A stretch of DNA of 64,000 nt from positions 81,222,664 through 81,286,663 of the forward strand of contig NC_035434.2 in the NCBI RefSeq assembly GCF_002127325.2, read 5' to 3'. The stretch is from Helianthus annuus (Eukaryota > Streptophyta > Magnoliopsida > Asterales > Asteraceae). How positions within the stretch are numbered: position 1 is the first letter of the stretch; each line of letters opens with the position of its first letter. The translations under genes and the position numbers were made by a program. The notes below the pieces were generated by a model. It was not told the origin of the DNA. It did no database searches and saw nothing but the letters and a program-made list of their open reading frames with translations. Positions 57,554 to 64,000 of this stretch are shown here, piece by piece.

Positions 57554-58842
57554 GTGTAATTTAAGTGTGGGGGGGTACTAAAACATTGAATCTTGCAAGT
57601 CCTAACAACAAGCCTTACACAAAGCTCTATTGGAACCGCTAATCACCCCAAATTTTTTCAAAAACTTTTCATTTTTTACTTGTCTTGGTTTAATTTGGGA
57701 ATAACAAGTTCTAAAAAGGTTATATTTTTACAAATTTACAACCGATAGCATCGTGATAAAAAGAACCAAGATAAGAAAATTATGAAACGGCATGACAAAT
57801 CTAGTTAAAATTTGATTATATTTACTTGATCACATTATAAACCCATTCCCACAATAAGTGAGTTTTGAGCCTTTATTGAGCATACAAGCATACATCTTTA
57901 AACTAAATGCTCATTTTTCGTTTCTTGTGTGAATAGCCGCTTGGTTCTTACGACTCTAGAACTTGCCACGACGATACATTCCTGGTCCTTACCAACTTAA
58001 ACCCAAGTAAGTAAATGATGAAGGCATTAGGACTAACCCATTTTCCTTTCAACACCAATAGTTTTCATTTTCTTTATCACCTACCAAAAAATCCCTCTAG
58101 TTAACCCCTTTGAGCCTAAACCTTTTCATTTCTAAACCCACAAAACAAACACCCTTTACCCACCAAAACCTTTTTCTTTTCAACCCTTTATTTTAGTAAA
58201 AAGCTCGGTTTTCTTGTGACGCTTCTTTATCAAAAATCAAAAAAAAAAAAAAAAATTGAAGTCTAGCAATAAAAAAACGAAGTCCTCAAAGAAACTTTGT
58301 TTGAAGATGCTTAGTTTGAATAAAAGTCACAAAAACAAAACGTTTTACGACGACCGATGCTTTTTACGCTTTTAACCCTTTTTACTAACCACTAACCAAA
58401 ACCACCTACCTTTAGCCCAAGCCTAACCCTTTCCCAAGTCCTCTTGATATTTACAAAGGTTTCTAGTTAAAAAGGAGGAGGATTGATTGCTTGGCAAGCA
58501 TATGGTAGAAGTAAGTTCCATGCCGGTCTCGAGTGTTTCACAAAAATACATCTTCGGCCGAGTGTTGGGTGATCTCCCGTGAGGTATGTGAATTTGTATA
58601 TAAATGGAATTTTAAAGAGGCATGTTATGCCCAAATAAGTAATTTCTCTTATAAAATGTTCTAAATAAATCATAACGAATAAGATTGTAAATAGTATATA
58701 AATAAAACCCAATAAAGATCTTGGATTCCTGACACTCAAGACAAGCCCAAAACTTCTCTTCTACTCATTCCATTTGCGTGTGTAAGCCACATAATAAAGA
58801 GTTTTGCTTGAGGACAAACAAAGATTCAAGTGTGGGGGTATT
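57554..58842 (+). other. 3' non-coding region of a Tat/Athila-like gypsy element
   Basis: TTTAAGTGTGGGGGGG at 57561 and TTCAAGTGTGGGGG at 58825 are phrases known from the stretch between pol and the 3' LTR in plant Tat/Athila elements. No pol is present. The minus-strand frame 58467-58739 has no family resemblance. A poly-A run is at about 58238-58256. Confidence 0.65.
58825..58842 (+). promoter_or_regulatory. Polypurine tract of the Tat-like element
   Basis: TTCAAGTGTGGGGGTATT lies directly before the LTR start TGATGTGTGT. Confidence 0.7.
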
Positions 58843-59089
58843 TGATGTGTGTAAAATCCAACATCTACATTACATCAAATGAGGCATAAAACTAACCCTT
58901 TTTTAGTACTAATGTTGCTAAAAGTGTGCTTTTGTCTTCCTTTTGTATTTTCAGGACCAAATGAGCTTAAACGAACAAAAGGAACAAATATGCAGCAAAA
59001 ACTAACATAAATACAAAGAAAAGGAATAAACGTGGCATGCTTGACCCCTCGACAGCATCTCCACAAGCAAAAACAAGAAACAGAAGGCT

Positions 59090-59395
59090 GACCACGGCCC
59101 GTGCCCACTAGACAGGGGGACGTGGTCAGGTGTCTGCAGAAATGGACAAAGCTGTGGAAGCTTCTACGCCCACCACGAGGGCGTGCCCAGCTCAGCACGG
59201 GGCGTGGTCAACGCTAAGATTTGCAGAATCTTGCAAATCTTGATAGTACAGATACGCTTCTGCACACGGGGTCGTGCCAAGTGAACACGGGGCCATGTGG
59301 AGCCTAATGCTGACAAATGTGATTAATGAAGGAAGAGAAAAGGGATGGCCACAGGGGCGTGTCCAGCAGACACGGGGCCATGGCCGGGCTTCTGT
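59090..59395 (+). repeat. GC-rich CACGGGGCGTG motif cluster
   Basis: Eight related phrases (CACGGGGCGTGGTCA, CACGGGGTCGTGCCA, CAGGGGCGTGTCCA and the like) occur as four pairs upstream of the TATA box. They suggest a U3 enhancer. The frames across this region (58875-59198, 59274-59600) are not taken as genes. Confidence 0.6.
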
Positions 59396-59400
59396 TCAGG

Positions 59401-59410
59401 CTATAAATAG
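59401..59410 (+). promoter_or_regulatory. TATA box of the Tat-like LTR
   Basis: CTATAAATAG is followed by GGGTGCTTGG. Confidence 0.6.
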
Positions 59411-59762
59411 GGGTGCTTGGCTCTCTTCAAAGGCATCCCTTGGCAAACCACCTCTCTCCCACTTTGCCACCACTCCACCACCACTACAACACCCACATCC
59501 ATCACCATCATCCATCATCCATCTTAGAGTGTGTGTAGTAGTCTCGGGATCCAAGATTGATCGTAAGAGTTCTAGTCAATCAAAGGCCATGTTTGGCTAA
59601 ATCTCTTACATCACTTGGTGAAGACAAGCATTTAATGTATTACTTTTGATTTTTAAGCTTTTCGCACTTTTTATTTGGTTTTGTATTAATGACTTTAATA
59701 ACTAGTTTCTTATGTTGAAGGTGAAACTTCTTTATCATTTGTCCGTGGTGTCTTGGCGTTAC

Positions 59763-59826
59763 TTTACTGTCTATATAAAGTAAAAGATTTTCACCATTCA
59801 TATCTCTACGGTCTATATAGAGATAT
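59763..59826 (+). other. Twin hairpins sharing a GTCTATATA loop
   Basis: TTTACT-GTCTATATAA-AGTAAA (59763-59784) and ATATCTCTA-CGGTCTATA-TAGAGATAT (59800-59826). The stems are unrelated and the loops nearly the same. Confidence 0.65.
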
Positions 59827-60020
59827 GTTGGCTACCTGGTCGGGGGTTAAGGGAATGGTTTGGTAAGGTTCTTGCCTTGTTCAGTGTATAGATCCTGCAA
59901 GGACCTGGGTCAAGTATACTAGGATCTCCTTCAATACCCACTGGTATTGGATGGCGGGGGTGCGAATGGCTTGATCCCCTTATATGTAAACTACTATTAA
60001 TACATTAACCCGGCTACATG

Positions 60021-60228
60021 GGATTGTATCCCTGCTGACTCAAACCACTTAGCCGAGGTTAACGTCACCTTCAAAAGAGGGGCCTACCACATTACGCATT
60101 AATAACTTAATTAATTATCTTTCAATATTCCAACCCTTTAGGATTGTATCCTTGCTGACTCAAACTACCGGCTTGAGGGTAACGTCACCTTCAAAAGAGG
60201 GGCCTACTACTATAACTAAGATAATCTC
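60021..60228 (+). repeat. Tandem duplication, 120-bp period
   Basis: GGATTGTATCC(C/T)TGCTGACTCAAA and AACGTCACCTTCAAAAGAGG occur in both units (60021 and 60141). Confidence 0.85.
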
Positions 60229-60600
60229 TTAAAAAGTGCAAAAGTGCGGAAATCATCAAAGGATACATTAAAGGCGAGTCTGATCCAAGTGATTCATCTT
60301 GTCTATCTATTTTATTTTTATTTTTATTTCAGCATTTTTATTTTTTATTTTTCATGTTTAAAATCTTTTCTCAAAAATTTTAGTTTGATTAGACGTTGAG
60401 GATAAACCGGTACTAAAAGCTCTTGTGGCCATGGATGACCTCGGTATCTTACCAACGCTATACTAGCTCACAATAGGTGCACTTGCCCATGTGTGTGTTT
60501 AGTGTTAGTAGAATATCGTGTTTTATAAATTTAAAACTTGACTAATGTGTAAAATGGGCATAAAATATTAATAAAAACACATCCCACTCAACACGCATCA

Positions 60601-60949
60601 ATACACACCCTTAAAGCGTTTAGGAAGACATTAAACGGACATAATAAGATTCCAGTAGCATGAAAGCTACGAACATAGGTTGCACGATGGAAGTATAGTT
60701 AGGAGAATATAGCTGTTAACCACCACAGGTTCATCCTGATTTCCAAAACTGATAATTCTTGAATACCTTCAACAGCACGTTTCTAAATGTGAGGTAAATT
60801 CATTTTTATAATCTATCCAATTGTGTCAGTTATGTTGTTTGAAATCATTTCTTTTGACAACCTCTAGAGATCTAGTAACGCATATCCGTATCACACTTTT
60901 AGAGTTAAAGTATTCTAAAATCAAATATTTATTTTGCATCTTCTTTATG
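60601..60949. other. Unassigned DNA
   Basis: AT-rich single-copy-looking sequence within the window. I see no gene, repeat or motif I can name. Confidence 0.5.
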
Positions 60950-61031
60950 GGAAAAATTATCAAACTAGTAGTTGACCAGAATTTTTTTTCAAAATGTCAA
61001 CCTCATGCGTCGGTGTAGAGGCGCATCCGCC
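60950..61031 (+). repeat. Left terminal inverted repeat
   Basis: It pairs with 62298-62378, with roughly 80% match by eye. Confidence 0.75.
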
Positions 61032-61864
61032 TTGCGATGCGTTTGTGTGTGTGGAAATAACACGTGTCCATTTCGTAGGAAGAAGCGGTGGCCGGCCCAT
61101 CAAAAGCTAAAAGGTACATGATGCGTCCGGCTACCGGCGCTTGGTCTTGGCTTGGAGGCGCCTCGAGACTTGTGTCTCCGGTGGCTCCGCATATGCACGG
61201 TGGCTTGATTACACATTATCGTTTATATTTTTTAATGTTTATATTTTTTAATATTCGATGAAATTCAAAATAAATTTCCAAAAGCTATAATTAAATACGC
61301 AACCAGGATTTAATGTTTTGAACCGAAATAGATGTTTTCGTACAACATGAGCTCATGAAAAAATAGACGTTTTCTTTTTCAATATGAATGAAAAAACCTT
61401 TTGTTTTATTTCCACATAACGTTTTTCTTAGCTTTAAAATTGCAAGTACCGATCTTCTCTCTAGGTGGTTTGGATCAAGTTCCTCTAAGTGAACATATCT
61501 TAATCCAAGAAAAAGTCACTTATTTAAGAATCTTGGAGATGACAACGTGTAAATGACTTTCCATTAATGGCTTTCCAGTTTCCAGCGATATATATAAACC
61601 AAAAATCTAACACCCATATCTGTCAGCAAATAAAATTTTAATCAACCTTGATATTTGGGGAAATTCTTTTGAAACGTGTGTATAAAATTTGATTGGTGAA
61701 AAAGGTATCTAGATTCTTGAAACTGGTTCCCAATTGTTTTAAAAACGGATGAAAAAATTGTACGCTAAGTTAATGCGTCGAAGGACTCAAGAGAGGTGTC
61801 TATGTGTACGATATTGAAATTGTGTACAGTGAGTAAATGGCTTGTGTCGAAGGACTCTTTGGAT

Positions 61865-62125
61865 ACGTCGGCTAGATGCATATGATGCGTCCACCGGTCA
61901 GAAGGCATGACCTTTCTATGTGTCGGCCAGACGTATATGATGCATCCACATGTCAGATGCCAGGACTTTTCGATGCGTCGGCCAGACGCTTCGGATACGT
62001 CTACATGTTAGAAGCCAATCCTTTTAAATGCATTGGCCTGACGCCTCAGATACGTGCAAATGTCAAAATCCAGGCCCTTTGAATGCGTCGGCCTGACGCT
62101 TCAGATGCGTCGGCCTGGCGCAATA
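61865..62125 (+). repeat. Minisatellite, 55-bp unit, about 4.7 copies
   Basis: Units start at 61865, 61920, 61975, 62030 and 62085, each with GCGTCGGCCAGACG-type start and ATGTCAGAAGCC-type middle. The period is exact although the letters vary. Confidence 0.88.
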
Positions 62126-62297
62126 ACACGCGTCTGACAAAACCCAAAAGAGACGCAAGCCGAGCAGCCCAACGCAAGCTATTTACGATGCGCCTACATG
62201 TTAGCATTGATATGTCGGCCGACACAACTGGTTCTCCTTGCCACATGCCACATATCTGTTGACGAATGCATTAATCGGACAAGCCGACCCATCATTG

Positions 62298-62378
62298 GGC
62301 GGATGCGCCTCTCCACCAACGCATGAGGTTGACAATTTAAAAAAAAATCCTGGTAAGATGCTAGTTTGGTAATTTTCC
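62298..62378 (-). repeat. Right terminal inverted repeat
   Basis: Reverse complement of 60950-61031. Confidence 0.75.
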
Positions 62379-62476
62379 ATTTTTACTGCATTCATTATTT
62401 AGGTGTCATAATGATGGTTAGATTATGGATTGGGTTGATCATATTTGTTGTGCCCATGTATCTTCACATGCTTATG
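62379..62476. other. Short spacer
   Basis: Nothing recognised. Its last five bases (TTATG) are the candidate target repeat of copia F. Confidence 0.4.
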
Positions 62477-62932
62477 TGTAGATCCCAATATCAATCCGGA
62501 TCACAGTGGTTGATTGTTTTAGTCCAAAACACCTATTGATTAGGTGTTTGCACTATGAGAAAGTTAAGAAGAATCATAGAATGAAGAAGATGCTAATGGT
62601 ATGATGAATACAACAAGTGTTGTATTGAATCCAAACAATGAAATGAATAAAGCACCTAAAGATCTGATTAAACGCTATCAATAGAGATCAAAATGTTAAA
62701 CAACACAAGTTTTCATCAAGTGTGGCCAAAAGCTTGGCTAGGGCACCATTACAAGAGTTTATATAGGATCTGACTTGCCAGCATAATTATAATTATGTTG
62801 GCATCTTAATTACACCAAGTCAGATTTGCTACTTTCATACTATTACAAAACTAGTCCCTAGACTTTAATAAAGCTACAAACTATAACAAAACTAATCCAG
62901 TGCAAGTATCAACGATCTCACAAGCTCTAACA
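62477..62932 (-). repeat. 3' LTR of copia F (456 bp)
   Basis: TATA box CCTATATAAAC on the minus strand at 62757-62767. A palindrome sits just upstream of it (62768-62825). Confidence 0.75.
62757..62767 (-). promoter_or_regulatory. TATA box of copia F LTR
   Basis: CCTATATAAAC, followed on the minus strand by TCTTGTAATGG. Confidence 0.55.
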
Positions 62933-62970
62933 ATATCCCCCCTAGATCGTTGCATACTTGTTTTAAACTT

Positions 62971-64000
62971 TCATTCTTCAGTAGTGGCTTCTGGATTGTT
63001 TGCAGCTTTCGTTTCTGGCTCTGGAGGGATTTCTACACTCACTGTTGCTTGTGGTGGTGGTGGAACTTTGTTCGTTCTTTCAGCAGTTTCTTTGATTAAA
63101 ACAACTTCACTAGTTGATGGTGGTTCCTCCATAATGGCCTCGGATGAGGCCGGAGGTTGTCATGTTGCTTGAGGAGTTGACGTGGACTCTTTTGTCTTTG
63201 AAGAAGTCTTTTCTTTCTTTTTGTCGTGCTTTTTGTTCTTCCTTTCTTCCTTCTTCTTTGCATCTGCATCCTTCTTCTTCTCGATTCTGTCAATAATGTC
63301 AAGCATTTCACGTTTTCTCTCCCAGGCTCTTTCTACTGCCCTCTGAAACAACATTGCCTCTTCTAAATTGGCATTTCCAGCTCCAACATTGATTCGATTT
63401 GCATTCAGCACCGTTAAATCAGAAAGTCCGAACATGAAGACATCCATTGGATCCAATATTTTAATATCTTCATTTTCATTCGATCGGATCACTGCTTCAC
63501 CTGTATGACTGTCATAGAACCACTTCTTAAAGTTGTTCAGACAGATCGGGACTTCTGCTAGGAGCTTGATTCTAGTGACTACTTTCGCAGGGTTGATAAC
63601 CCACGTCACTTTTCCCTTTCCTGTGATAAGATCTTTTGTGGTCTTGGAAACTCTCCTTCGAGGACGTTGTGGCTTGAACACCTCAAAACCTTTGTTACAT
63701 TCTTTTGCAATTATATGTTCAAAATCTGCCCCAAGACTGATGCGATCTGGATTTACATATCCAGTCTGCCAAGTTCCCGCACATCCCACCTAGGAAGAGA
63801 AAATAGATCATACCCTGTCTTGAAGTATTGAATCACACCTCCTCTACGTTTAACCACAAACATCCCTTTAAGATTGCTGTACATCCAGCTAATGATTTTA
63901 TCAGTAACCTCTGTCTTTTCAACAGTGATTGCCTGATAAAAATTAGGAAGTTTTTCTGTCTCCTTTTTGAACCATTCAGGGTGTTGTGGAGTAAATGTGT
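62971..64000 (-). pseudogene. Extra reading frame at the 3' end of copia F, function unknown
   Basis: It lies between the (unseen) pol side and the purine tract and runs out of the window. The part 63790-64000 is open in one frame (for example WMYSNLKGMFVVKRRGGVIQ). It passes into another frame near 63750-63790, so one indel is likely. The frame then stays open to a TGA at 63160-63162. Beyond that stop the same frame remains open for 62 codons of Pro/Glu/Thr-rich sequence to TGA at 62971-62973, so the original protein was longer. Visible features are a central globular-looking part with KKWFYDSHTGEAVI and ILDPMDVFMFGLSDL, then an Arg/Glu helix (RAVERAWERKREMLDIIDRI), then a Lys-rich tail. I see no RT, integrase or zinc motif and no clear membrane segment. 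Sireviruses may carry an env-like frame at this place, but the resemblance is positional only. Confidence 0.6.

Larger units (their letters stand above)
58843..60600 (+). repeat. 3' LTR of the Tat/Athila-like element (1758 bp)
   Basis: It begins TGATGTGTGT and ends ACACGCATCA, inverted ends pairing 9 of 10. A TATA box (CTATAAATAG) is at 59401. GC-rich repeated motifs precede it (59090-59390). Two hairpins (59763, 59800) and a 120-bp duplication (60021) follow. The 5' part of the element is missing. Confidence 0.8.
60950..62378. mobile_element. Non-autonomous DNA transposon with about 80-bp terminal inverted repeats
   Basis: The left end 60950-61031 and the right end 62298-62378 are inverted copies. 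They share GTCAACCTCATGCGT and GAGGCGCATCCGCC, with a poly-T near the tip. Long inverted ends suggest a Mutator-like element, but I could not find a clear 9-bp target repeat. There is no transposase frame. The interior is GC-rich near the ends and has a 55-bp array. Confidence 0.7.
62477..64000 (-). mobile_element. Element F: Ty1/copia, minus strand, 3' end (rest outside window)
   Basis: On the minus strand the order is an open frame, a purine tract (CTAGGGGGGATAT, 62933-62945) and an LTR starting TGTTAGAGCTTGTG and ending GGGATCTACA. The LTR ends match the copia style of A and D. Pol is not in the window. Confidence 0.75.

Noticed and set aside
59274..59600. Plus-strand frame in the Tat LTR
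   Set aside because: It crosses the TATA box and the GC-rich motif cluster. It is best explained as a low stop density.
61021..61200. CpG-rich promoter or host first exon
   Set aside because: It lies inside the inverted-repeat transposon, with no open frame or TATA arrangement to support a gene.

Overview
The window is plant nuclear DNA made almost entirely of nested transposable elements. I see no convincing intact host gene and no rRNA, tRNA or CRISPR array. The evidence is plant-type Ty3/gypsy (chromovirus, Tekay/Del-like) and Ty1/copia polyproteins, tRNA-Met primer-binding sites (TGGTATCAGAGC), very long LTRs and a Helitron. The sequence style recalls Asteraceae repeats from memory (moderate to low confidence; no search was run).

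Layout, oldest to youngest. A degenerate gypsy element 'Y' is the backbone: 5' LTR remnant 18426-19973, gag-pol 20570-25001, 3' LTR in three pieces (25037-26177, 46431-46443, ~54307-56288). Its 5' LTR carries LTR 'X' (1-2843 plus 18209-18425). X carries element 1, a complete gypsy element (2844-18203, TSD GTTTT) with 3.9-kb LTRs, whose pol holds a solo LTR 'S' (10528-12949, TSD CTAGA). The 3' LTR of Y carries a gag-only copia element 'A' (26178-46430, TSD AAGTT). A carries a solo copia LTR 'D' (30294-43528, TSD AAATG). D carries a minus-strand non-coding gypsy-like element 'C' (30552-43329, TSD AAATC). C carries a Helitron (35112-37950) with a possible captured exon. A second non-coding element 'B' (46444-~54306) also sits in the Y LTR and has lost its right end. 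Past 56288 a second internal region of the Y type (primer site plus broken gag) runs to ~57553. It abuts the 3' end of a Tat/Athila-like element (LTR 58843-60600), then a TIR transposon (~60950-62378), then the 3' end of a minus-strand copia element 'F' (LTR 62477-62932) with an unusual open reading frame that leaves the window.

Every gag-pol here is broken by stops, frameshifts or insertions, so nothing looks autonomous. The most interesting signals are non-coding: (i) a splice donor, branch point and acceptor that recur inside the LTRs of six families; (ii) a three-part hairpin inside that LTR intron whose stems differ between families but stay paired; (iii) a short hairpin just after pol, also with compensatory changes.
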